The notes under the pieces were generated by a model. The model worked only from the letters and a program-made list of their open reading frames with translations, was not told where the DNA came from and did not search any database. A stretch of DNA of 32,136 nt from an uncultured bacterium (GTDB lineage: Bacteria > Fidelibacterota > Marinisomatia > Marinisomatales > UBA1611): assembly GCA_905478065.1 (NCBI GenBank), contig CAJQGZ010000089.1, forward strand, positions 1 to 32,136. Direction: 5' to 3'. Position 1 is the stretch's first letter, and each line of letters opens with the position of its first letter. This document shows positions 13,542 through 22,052 of this stretch, piece after piece. Made by a program: the position numbers and the translations under genes.

Positions 13542-14861
13542 ATGATAAGAAATAAATATTTACTTATTCTAATTATTATGCAAGCTTTGGCGATGTCTCA
13601 ATGGGACGACCCCGCTTATTCAAGGATTACGCAGAGTGATCAGGAAAATGAACGCTATAAATTAATGGATAAAATGTCTATCAATCTAAAAGAGTCAGAC
13701 ATTAGGAATGTTTTAACTATGATTGGTGAACTTACGGGATTAAATATTGTTATCAGTCCCAATATTCAAGATACCATCACCGCAAACTTGGAAAACGTTA
13801 CTGTAAAAGCAGCCTTAGATGCTATTTTAAAGCCAAATAACTACAGCTATTTTGTTCAAGATAATATCATAATTGTTAAAGACTTGGATACTCAGTTAAT
13901 TGGTGAACTAGAATCTGTCGTCATTAGACTTAAATATATCAATTCAAATGACCTCCAGGCGCCACTTTCAACTATTTTAACATCAAGAGGAACGGTCCAA
14001 TCCTTCCTCCCCGTTGCCTCGATGGCGGGCCAAACAGGTCCTCCTAATATGGCAATTGTATCCGATGTTCAAGAGAACATCCCAAGGGTTTTGAGCATGG
14101 TTAAACAGTTGGATAAGCCTATAAAAAATATAAACATTGCTGTCAAATTTATTGAAACACAAATGGATACCTCTAAAGCTTACGGCGTTGATTGGACTAA
14201 TAGCCCGATACAATTAGGTGGTAGCCCTGATGATACAGTTAATTTCCCAATAAACCTTAGCAATATTACCATTGCAACGCTTAATCCAACCCAGTTTGCT
14301 TCCGCTCTGAAGATCATGCAAGCTAGAGGACGAAGCAAATTATTATCAAGTCCTCAAGTAACGACACTTGATAATCATCAAGCCACAACGGAAGTTTCTA
14401 CAACTGTCTACATCGAAGGGCTAAACTCTGGTGGAAACAATAGCGGGGGAAACAATCAAGGAAATGCTGTAGGTGGTGTCCAAGGTTTATCACTCTATGG
14501 GAATACAACAACAGTCCAAGAAAAAGATATTGGTATAAAATTACAAGTAACTCCAAGAATCAATGAAAATAACATAATTACCCTTTTAGTAGATGCAACC
14601 GTAGAAGCTTTACTTTCGGCCGCAGAAATTTCTACGGATAAGCCGCGTTCAACAAAGAGAACTGTAACTACACAAGTTTCAGTCTTTAACGGAGAAACTG
14701 TTATAATTGGTGGACTCATTGCCGATAATATTATTAGGAATAAAAAATATGTTCCGATTCTTAGTGCTATACCTATTGTAGGTTATTTTTTTAAAACTAC
14801 TTCTGTTCAGAAAGAGCAACGCGAGTTGCTTATGTTCATCACTCCAACTATTTACGATTAG
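13542..14861 (+). CDS. Secretin (PilQ/GspD/MshL family)
   Basis: 439 residues, short for the family. Signal peptide (about 1-19, MQALAMSQ). STN-type N0 domain about 46-115 (INLKESDIRNVLTMIGELTG; VTVKAALDAILKPNNYSYFV). An N1-like domain to about 195 (VVIRLKYINSNDLQAPL; SDVQENIPRVLSMVKQLDKP). The secretin beta-barrel core runs to the end: NIAVKFIETQMDTSKAYGVDW, LLSSPQVTTLDNHQATTEVS, VTPRINENNIITLLVDA, GETVIIGGLI, and the signature VPILSAIPIVGYFF followed by RELLMFITPTI. A Gly/Asn-rich loop (about 292-312) interrupts the core. There are no AMIN or pilotin-binding domains. It forms the outer-membrane channel for the fibre and starts immediately after the PilP-like stop. Confidence 0.92.
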   Translation: MIRNKYLLILIIMQALAMSQWDDPAYSRITQSDQENERYKLMDKMSINLKESDIRNVLTMIGELTGLNIVISPNIQDTITANLENVTVKAALDAILKPNNYSYFVQDNIIIVKDLDTQLIGELESVVIRLKYINSNDLQAPLSTILTSRGTVQSFLPVASMAGQTGPPNMAIVSDVQENIPRVLSMVKQLDKPIKNINIAVKFIETQMDTSKAYGVDWTNSPIQLGGSPDDTVNFPINLSNITIATLNPTQFASALKIMQARGRSKLLSSPQVTTLDNHQATTEVSTTVYIEGLNSGGNNSGGNNQGNAVGGVQGLSLYGNTTTVQEKDIGIKLQVTPRINENNIITLLVDATVEALLSAAEISTDKPRSTKRTVTTQVSVFNGETVIIGGLIADNIIRNKKYVPILSAIPIVGYFFKTTSVQKEQRELLMFITPTIYD

Positions 14862-14872
14862 ATAGAATCATT

Positions 14873-17776
14873 ATGCAAAAAGATTATCCATATATTATTA
14901 TTTCTTTTAGCGTTGCTGTTGTTTTCATTCTTTTAACTCTATTTGGGCTTGGCGAAGGGCTTGAAAACAAACTTCTAGACCTAAGGTTTTTAAATAGAGG
15001 GAAAATTGAGACTAGAAGTGATATTGCAACTTTGGACATGGATGCGAAGAGTTTACAAGTAACTGGAAGGTGGCCATGGAGTAGAGAGAAACATATTCCT
15101 TCAATCTTAGCTGCAAAAGAGCATGGAATGGATGCCTTAGCTTTTGATATTTTTTTTATTGAAAGACAAGAAAGAAAGTTGGAATTTGAAGATATTTCAA
15201 CAATAAATGATAGTGTACTAACTCTAAAAGAAGTTAAAAACCTTTTCCCTGATCCTGATATTGAGGTAGCAAATGCCGCTGAAGATGCTGGTAATATTTA
15301 TTTTGGATACACTTTTTTCCCTCAACCTTCAAAGAAAATGTCCATCAAAAAGCGAACAAACGATAAAGAAAAACGCTTACAAATTTTAAAAGAAAGAAAA
15401 TTCTATCGACAAATTTCTCCAAACGAATATAAAACAGTAAATGATTTTTATGATATTGACCCTCCTGTTGATGAACTAATAAAATCAAGCAAAGGCACTT
15501 ACTTTTTTCAAACTGTTGCTGAAGATGACGGAGTAAGTAGAAAATATCCCTTATTTGGTAAATATGAAGATGGACTATTTCCTAATGCTGGATTAGCTTT
15601 AGCGCTCGATCATTATAATGTCAATTTTAATGATGTTGAAATCATTCCAGGAAAACATTTATCCATCCCCCTACCTTATCAGGATGAACACGGCCGAGAT
15701 GCTATCGAAATTCCTATTGATAAACGAGGTCTAATGCAAGTTAACTGGGCTGGTCAATGGGAAGATGAAAATGGAAACTTTGATTTTACGCACTACCCTT
15801 ATTGGGTTTTAAAAAAATTCAGAGAAACTGAGTATGATAATTTTGTAATGGCTAATGTGAAGAAAATAGCCTTCTCTGATTCAACTCTTCAAGGGGCAAA
15901 AAATTTAAAAGCTCTAATGCGTGCAGCATTTAAAGCAAAATTTGCGAGTAAAAAAGATGTGATTAAGGCAGTGAAACAGCTAGCAATGGCTGGTCAAATG
16001 GAATCATACATACAAAAGACAAATAATTTAAATACGGGTGAACAGTTTTTTGAAAGCATGGGCCGAAAAGCGAAACCTCAAATGATAAAAATGTATAATG
16101 AAATAAAGAATGCAAATATCATTTCCAAAGAACTATTATCAGATTCAAATATCAGTCTCAATGATCTTTTAACATCAAAAAAAATCGTATTTGAAGCACC
16201 TATTAAAGGATACAGCATAAGTAGCTTTGACAAACTTAAAAAAGATGTCAGCTCTTTATCGAAGACAACTAAAGATAAAAATTATAAAAAGACCTTAAAA
16301 AAATCCCTTGTAGAAATATCCCAGCTTGAAAGAAATTTTTTAATCGTTCAAAATCTGAACAAGCACAGTATTACTGATCAACAAAGACCTCTATATTTTT
16401 TCCAAAACAAGGACAGAATCACAGTTGGGAATATTAAAAAAAATACAGCTCGTAGAATTGTACCTTTTGAATTTTATAAGAAAAAATTATTGTATGGTTT
16501 AACAGCTGCTGGTACATCAGATCTTGGTTCACAACCATTTAATGGTAGTTATCCTATGGTTGGACTTCACGCAAACGCTTTAAATACAATCTTATCTGAT
16601 ATTTTTATAACCAGGACTTCAAAGATTATTGTTTCAATAATCCTATTGTTTTTAGCGGCGTTATTAGCATTTGGAATTCAAAGACTTAGCCCTGCAATTG
16701 GTGGAATCGCTGTTTTAGGACTTATAATAACATATACTGCATCAGCTTTTTGGGCATTTTCAAATTATTACTTATGGTTAGATTTATTTGCTCCAATTGC
16801 GACCATAGGACTTGGTTATCTAGGAATAACGGTCTACAACTATATCCAAGAAGAAAAAAATAAACAATTCTTAAAATCCTCATTTGGAACATATATATCT
16901 CCTGAGCTAATTGATGAAATGTATGAAAGTGGGAAAGAGCCTGAACTCGGTGGAGAAGAAGGTTATCACACCGCATTCTTTACCGATATTCAAAGTTTCT
17001 CGGCCTTTTCTGAAAAACTTTCTGCAAGTGACTTAGTCAGTTTATTAAATGATTACCTAACAGAAATGACTGACATCCTAATGGAGAATAACGGAACATT
17101 AGATAAATATATTGGGGACGCTATCGTAGCCTTTTATGGCGCTCCACTTGATTTAAAAAACCATGAACTGATGGCTTGCAGGACTGCAATAAAAATGCAA
17201 GAACGCTTAGCTGTATTAAGACAGCAATGGCAAGAAGAAGGTGACCGTTGGCCAGAAATAGTTCATCATATGCAAAATCGGATAGGTATAAATACAGGCA
17301 AAATGGTGACTGGAAATATGGGTTCTGAATCAAGAATGAATTATACAATGATGGGTGATACTGTAAATCTTGCTGCAAGGCTTGAAAGCTCAGCAAAGCA
17401 ATATGGAGTTTATATACAGCTATCTGACAGTACCTATGAAGCAGTAAAAGATCAAGTGGTTGTTCGAGCCCTTGATTTCGTAAGGGTCATGGGTAAAACA
17501 GAACCCGTAAAGGTCTTTGAATTAATCTCTGAAAAAGGACAAGAACCAGAACCATACAAAAAAATTCTTCCAATATTTCATGAGGGCTTAGAAAATTATT
17601 TCAAACAAGATTGGGACAAAGCAATTGAAGCGTTTAAAACAGCTGATGAATTAGAAGAAATGTTTCCAGGAAGAAAAACGAATCCTAGCAGAATATATAT
17701 TCCTCGCTGTCAGAATTTTAAAGCGAATCCCCCTGGAGATGATTGGGACGGTGTCTGGACTCAAACCTCTAAATAG
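14873..17776 (+). CDS. CHASE2-domain class III adenylyl cyclase
   Basis: 967 residues: N-terminal membrane helix (about 7-25), a large extracytoplasmic CHASE2-type sensor (LLDLRFLNRGK, GRWPWSREKH, ALAFDIFF) with a long Lys-rich insert (about 340-480), three membrane helices (about 583-660), and a catalytic domain (about 690-880). Metal-binding Asp are D705 (FTDIQSFS) and D749 (YIGDAIVAFYG). Lys745 (LDKYIGD) and Thr825 (YTMMGDTVN) occupy the base-specifying positions, and N832 and R836 are the transition-state pair. Lys/Thr fits an adenylyl cyclase of the IIIb kind. A TPR-like tail follows (about 900-967). It starts 11 nt after the secretin stop, so it is probably in the same operon; cAMP could regulate pilus or surface behaviour. 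Ligand of CHASE2 unknown. Confidence 0.92.
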   Translation: MQKDYPYIIISFSVAVVFILLTLFGLGEGLENKLLDLRFLNRGKIETRSDIATLDMDAKSLQVTGRWPWSREKHIPSILAAKEHGMDALAFDIFFIERQERKLEFEDISTINDSVLTLKEVKNLFPDPDIEVANAAEDAGNIYFGYTFFPQPSKKMSIKKRTNDKEKRLQILKERKFYRQISPNEYKTVNDFYDIDPPVDELIKSSKGTYFFQTVAEDDGVSRKYPLFGKYEDGLFPNAGLALALDHYNVNFNDVEIIPGKHLSIPLPYQDEHGRDAIEIPIDKRGLMQVNWAGQWEDENGNFDFTHYPYWVLKKFRETEYDNFVMANVKKIAFSDSTLQGAKNLKALMRAAFKAKFASKKDVIKAVKQLAMAGQMESYIQKTNNLNTGEQFFESMGRKAKPQMIKMYNEIKNANIISKELLSDSNISLNDLLTSKKIVFEAPIKGYSISSFDKLKKDVSSLSKTTKDKNYKKTLKKSLVEISQLERNFLIVQNLNKHSITDQQRPLYFFQNKDRITVGNIKKNTARRIVPFEFYKKKLLYGLTAAGTSDLGSQPFNGSYPMVGLHANALNTILSDIFITRTSKIIVSIILLFLAALLAFGIQRLSPAIGGIAVLGLIITYTASAFWAFSNYYLWLDLFAPIATIGLGYLGITVYNYIQEEKNKQFLKSSFGTYISPELIDEMYESGKEPELGGEEGYHTAFFTDIQSFSAFSEKLSASDLVSLLNDYLTEMTDILMENNGTLDKYIGDAIVAFYGAPLDLKNHELMACRTAIKMQERLAVLRQQWQEEGDRWPEIVHHMQNRIGINTGKMVTGNMGSESRMNYTMMGDTVNLAARLESSAKQYGVYIQLSDSTYEAVKDQVVVRALDFVRVMGKTEPVKVFELISEKGQEPEPYKKILPIFHEGLENYFKQDWDKAIEAFKTADELEEMFPGRKTNPSRIYIPRCQNFKANPPGDDWDGVWTQTSK

Positions 17777-17780
17777 GTCT

Positions 17781-20700
17781 ATGTTCCTAAATAGAAATTT
17801 TTTCTTTAAAATATCTTTTTTAATCCTTCTCGTTCAAAGAGCAGTTTTTAGTGAAGAGGTATTCGAGATAGATGCTGACCGTAGCTCCATATTACAAAAT
17901 ATAATATCCTCAGATATTGGTATTGCAGATTTAAATAATGATGGTGTTAATGACATTATACTTTCTGGTTATAATAAAATTGGAAATCAAGAAGGGTTAT
18001 TTTTAAATACCTACAGTATTTCATCTACAGGTGTAATCGACACACTTCAGATGAACCTACTTAGTAATTATTTTACTTACATCCCTGAAAACCATTCATC
18101 AAAATATATAGGCGGGGATGGTGGATTATCACTTGGCGATTATGATAGAGATGGACTAATTGATGTATTAATCCATGGCGCTGAGTTTATGCTTTTGACA
18201 CGAAACTTAGGTGGTAACCTATCTACAAATAATTATATGCCTGGTGACTTTAGTGAAAGTTTAGGCGAGAGCTCTTTGCAATGGGGCGATGTTGATAATG
18301 ATGGAGATCTTGATCTTTTTTGGATGGGATTAAAAAATGGAAGAACAACAATAACAAATAAGCTTCTTCTTAATCAAATAGATTTTGAAGGGAATACAAA
18401 TTGGGCGTTTGATAATTCGATTGTAATGCCTGACCTACGTAATGGGGCACTTGCTTGGGAAGATATAGATTTAGATGGAGATCTTGATCTGCTTACAAGT
18501 GGGCAACAACTTACTGTTGAATCTGGCGTAACTAAATTATACCTAAATGACCCCCTAGGAAGATTAGGCGAAGATACAAATCAAGAAATTGCAGCATTAA
18601 AAGGAACAGCAATTTGTTTTTCAGATTTAGACAATGACACAGATTCAGATTTAATTATTTCTGGTTATAGTCCTATAGATTCTTCATTAAAGACATTGAT
18701 ATATATTAATGAACCCACGGGAAACTTTAGACTAGCTGATGAACAAATTAATTTTGGAACCATATTTGGTTCTATTAAAGCAATCGATATTAACATGGAT
18801 GGATTTAAAGATATTGCGATAAGTGGAGCTGTTCAACATAGTATTAATTATGATAGTATATATCTAATTGACACACTTCAAATGAGTGAACAAGGCGATG
18901 TTTTAGAAGCAGATACTACGGTACTTTTGCTTAACCCGAGAGATAGTGTTTGGGCATTAGAAGGAAAAATATTTTTAAATAGTGGTAATGGTGAACTTGA
19001 ATTCAATGATATTCAAACAATTGAAGGTGCTCGAACTATCTCCTTTGTTGATGTTAACCAAGATAAAAAACCGGATATTATTGCTTCTGGAACTACTGAG
19101 GTTGGAGATAGTGATAGCTCTTTTGTATCGGTTCTGTTAAATGTTTCGGTTGGTTCAAATAATAAGCCAACACCCCCAACAATTTTAGAGTCATTCGCAA
19201 TTAGTAATAGAGCTATTTTTAATTGGGGTGCTGGCAGTGATGACATCGCACCTGCCCAGACTCTCCACTATAACCTTTCGATCGCAAGAGTATTAGATGG
19301 AAATGAAACCAAGGCACTAATTCCAGAGATTGTTGCTTATAATAATTCTAACGTCGGGACTAGACTCATAAGGGAGTTTACCAATATCCCATGGGGTAAT
19401 TACAATTGGAAGGTTCAAACTATTGATCCATCAGGTGTTATTTCTGATTGGTCTGAAGAAAAAGAACTATTCATACCTCGATTAGTAAAATCCTTTCAAT
19501 CTATTCCTGGTTACTCTTATGGTATTTCTAGGTGGAGCGATATTAATGATGATGAACTTTTAGATTTAGCCATAACAGGGAACCTTTATACAGGGTCGAG
19601 TAAAACACAAATATATTTAAATGATGATGGAATTTTAAATGTTGATAACCTCCAGCCTCGCATGGCAAATGTCTATGGCGGTCACCTAAGCTTTGTTGAT
19701 TATAACAATGATGGGTTTTTGGATATCTCCATGACAGGGATTGCCACAATAAACTTTTCAACATTTACAGCTCTTCTGCTATATAAATATGAAAACGGAA
19801 ACTTCATGTTAGATGAGCAAGAGAATCAGCTATCTGCTTCCAGCGGGTATTGGGGCGGTCAATACAACCACGATTGGGGTGACTATGATAATGATGGAGA
19901 CCTCGATTTAGTTAGTGGAGGTATAAGTATTTTTGACAATACTAATTATCTAAACGTATTTAACAATTCAAATGGACTATTATCAATTGATACAACACAA
20001 ACTGATTTGGTGCCCTTATTCCCCTCCGCAGTTGTGTGGATTGATATAAATCGTGACAATCATTTAGACTTGTTGGCTTTGGGACGGCTAGGCTCTGACG
20101 GCATTTCGCACATGTATATTAATGATAGCACAGGAAATTTAACGCTATCATCAGAACAACCATTTTCAATTCCCTCTACATTGCATGCTATTTCTGTAGG
20201 AGATTATAATAATGATAGCTTTGATGATATCGCCGTCGCACACCTTGATGGTTCAAATATGCATACAAACATTTATACTAACGAGAATGGAACAAGATTC
20301 ACGCTTCAACAAGAGCTCGAAGGAGCAACCTATTCAAGCTTAGACTGGGGTGACTATGACAATGATGGCGATCTTGACTTAGTAAGCAGTGGGTATACCG
20401 GAACATTAATTACTGACTTAGGGCAAACAGAGTATATCAATCCTATAACAAACATTTATCAACAAAATGAAAATGGCCAATTTATATTAGACTCTTCATT
20501 ATATATGCTAGACAGCGTCGGCCTCTCTTCTACCCAATGGGGTGACTATGATAATGATGGAGATCTCGACTTATTAGTAACTGGAGAGACAGAAGAAAAA
20601 GAGCTTATTACTAGAGTCTATGAAAATTTAGAAGGCTTTACAAACCCTAACAATAAACCCACAAAACCAATAATGCTTTTAAGTGACGTAAATATAGATT

Positions 20701-22052
20701 CTGTTTACATCAGTTGGCAGGGTGGTATCGATACTGATAATCAAAGTGGATCAGGAAGAACTTCTGATATCGCTTTGAAATATCAATTGCAAATGGGCGA
20801 AGACCAAAATTATAGCCTTGCAGGAAATACTCATTCAATAATCTCAGGAAAATATGGAACGGGGAGAATGGGTTCTAGATCAGGGACAAACCATGTAATA
20901 AATAGCTTACCAGAAGGCAGGTATCAATGGAGAGTGAGGTCTATTGACCACAGTTTAGGTTCCTCAGAATGGTCTAATTGGGATTATTACTATATTGACC
21001 AAACCCCTCCAGAAGTTGATACAATTCAAGTTAATTATGGTGTTGGTGGTCAAATAATTATTATCGTCAATTTTAAAGAAGAATTTGAAATGAATAATTC
21101 TTCAGAAGCTGAACCATTTATCTATGCCGTACATCCAGATATGAATGATATTGATGGTGACCAGATAAGCGATACTTTAGTTGTGGTTAAACAAAGTTAT
21201 AGTGCCACTGTATGGACCGGGCTCCTTAGCCTTCCAGATAATTATATTGGAAAATCAATAAAATTACATATCTCAAATGCGAAAGATATGCGTGGAAATA
21301 TCATGAAGCATTCTGTATACTTTAAAACTCCTCAAAAAATCATATCACAGGCAGGAGGAAGTGTTGTAAGCTCAGACGGGAATGTTTCAATTTTATTTCC
21401 TCAAAATGCTGTGAATGAAGATGTTTCTATTTCAATAAATCCATTAATTGAAATAGCAGCCATCGACACAAATCTTATATCAAATTTTTATACAATATCA
21501 CCCTCTGATTTAGAATTAAAAAAACCAACTATAATAAGAATAGCAGTTCCTGCTAATGAAATAGACGGCAGTCAACAAAATCAAAACTTACATATTGGAA
21601 GGTTAAATACAATAACTGGAGAAAAAACAACTATAGGCGGGTCAATCATAAGTGTAAATGGAACTCCATACTTACAATCGCAATTATCACAGTTAGGCGT
21701 TTTTGCAGCGTTCAAATCTGATAGTACAATCAGTGTTGATTCACTAAAAACGGATAAGATAATATGTCAACCAAGGATATTCTCTCCTGCGGGCTCTGTA
21801 TTTGAGTTTCCACATACAAATATTTTATTTGATCTACCTAGTTCAGATAATGTAACTGCAAGAATATTCAATGTTTCTGGAAAAATAAAGAGGACATTAA
21901 AGCCTGAACAGAAATTAGGGCCTGGAAGCAACGTGATTATCTGGGACGGTAAAGACTTTGATGGTAGCGTGGTACCTAGCGGTTTATATATTGTGACTCT
22001 TGAATCTTCTGAATCGATATTCAGAACTACTGTCGGGGTCCTGAATCGATGA
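17781..22052 (+). CDS. Secreted FG-GAP/VCBS repeat protein with T9SS-type tail
   Basis: About 1423 residues from ATG 17781, which gives a clean signal peptide (MFLNRNFFFKISFLILLVQR, cut near VFS|EE). An in-frame ATG at 17739 would overlap the cyclase gene by 38 nt. Fourteen FG-GAP-like calcium loops (D-x-[DN]-x-D-x..D) occur: seven at about 17925-19130 and seven at about 19540-20600, each set followed by a fibronectin III-like domain beginning NKPT (about 19160 and 20650). Then come an Ig-like region, a ZU5-like segment (GGSVVSSDGNVSILFPQNAV) and a C-terminal FlgD-like beta domain (ARIFNVSGKIKRTLKPE; GPGSNVIIWDGKDFDGS; VPSGLYIVTLES), the usual tail for type IX export. Likely a large cell-surface adhesin or binding protein. 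The stop overlaps the next start (ATGA). Confidence 0.88.
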   Translation: MFLNRNFFFKISFLILLVQRAVFSEEVFEIDADRSSILQNIISSDIGIADLNNDGVNDIILSGYNKIGNQEGLFLNTYSISSTGVIDTLQMNLLSNYFTYIPENHSSKYIGGDGGLSLGDYDRDGLIDVLIHGAEFMLLTRNLGGNLSTNNYMPGDFSESLGESSLQWGDVDNDGDLDLFWMGLKNGRTTITNKLLLNQIDFEGNTNWAFDNSIVMPDLRNGALAWEDIDLDGDLDLLTSGQQLTVESGVTKLYLNDPLGRLGEDTNQEIAALKGTAICFSDLDNDTDSDLIISGYSPIDSSLKTLIYINEPTGNFRLADEQINFGTIFGSIKAIDINMDGFKDIAISGAVQHSINYDSIYLIDTLQMSEQGDVLEADTTVLLLNPRDSVWALEGKIFLNSGNGELEFNDIQTIEGARTISFVDVNQDKKPDIIASGTTEVGDSDSSFVSVLLNVSVGSNNKPTPPTILESFAISNRAIFNWGAGSDDIAPAQTLHYNLSIARVLDGNETKALIPEIVAYNNSNVGTRLIREFTNIPWGNYNWKVQTIDPSGVISDWSEEKELFIPRLVKSFQSIPGYSYGISRWSDINDDELLDLAITGNLYTGSSKTQIYLNDDGILNVDNLQPRMANVYGGHLSFVDYNNDGFLDISMTGIATINFSTFTALLLYKYENGNFMLDEQENQLSASSGYWGGQYNHDWGDYDNDGDLDLVSGGISIFDNTNYLNVFNNSNGLLSIDTTQTDLVPLFPSAVVWIDINRDNHLDLLALGRLGSDGISHMYINDSTGNLTLSSEQPFSIPSTLHAISVGDYNNDSFDDIAVAHLDGSNMHTNIYTNENGTRFTLQQELEGATYSSLDWGDYDNDGDLDLVSSGYTGTLITDLGQTEYINPITNIYQQNENGQFILDSSLYMLDSVGLSSTQWGDYDNDGDLDLLVTGETEEKELITRVYENLEGFTNPNNKPTKPIMLLSDVNIDSVYISWQGGIDTDNQSGSGRTSDIALKYQLQMGEDQNYSLAGNTHSIISGKYGTGRMGSRSGTNHVINSLPEGRYQWRVRSIDHSLGSSEWSNWDYYYIDQTPPEVDTIQVNYGVGGQIIIIVNFKEEFEMNNSSEAEPFIYAVHPDMNDIDGDQISDTLVVVKQSYSATVWTGLLSLPDNYIGKSIKLHISNAKDMRGNIMKHSVYFKTPQKIISQAGGSVVSSDGNVSILFPQNAVNEDVSISINPLIEIAAIDTNLISNFYTISPSDLELKKPTIIRIAVPANEIDGSQQNQNLHIGRLNTITGEKTTIGGSIISVNGTPYLQSQLSQLGVFAAFKSDSTISVDSLKTDKIICQPRIFSPAGSVFEFPHTNILFDLPSSDNVTARIFNVSGKIKRTLKPEQKLGPGSNVIIWDGKDFDGSVVPSGLYIVTLESSESIFRTTVGVLNR
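19875..20580 (+). repeat. Near-identical FG-GAP loop coding repeats
   Basis: Three segments starting at 19875, 20346 and 20538 each encode WGDYDNDGDLDL with nearly the same bases over about 36 nt; a diverged relative starts near 18284 (WGDVDNDGDLDL). All are in frame within one gene. They may be sites for repeat-number change. Confidence 0.75.

Noticed and set aside
19875-20580. Direct repeats considered as a CRISPR-like or mobile array
   Set aside because: Spacing is irregular (471 and 192 nt), all copies are in frame, and they encode calcium-binding loops of one protein.
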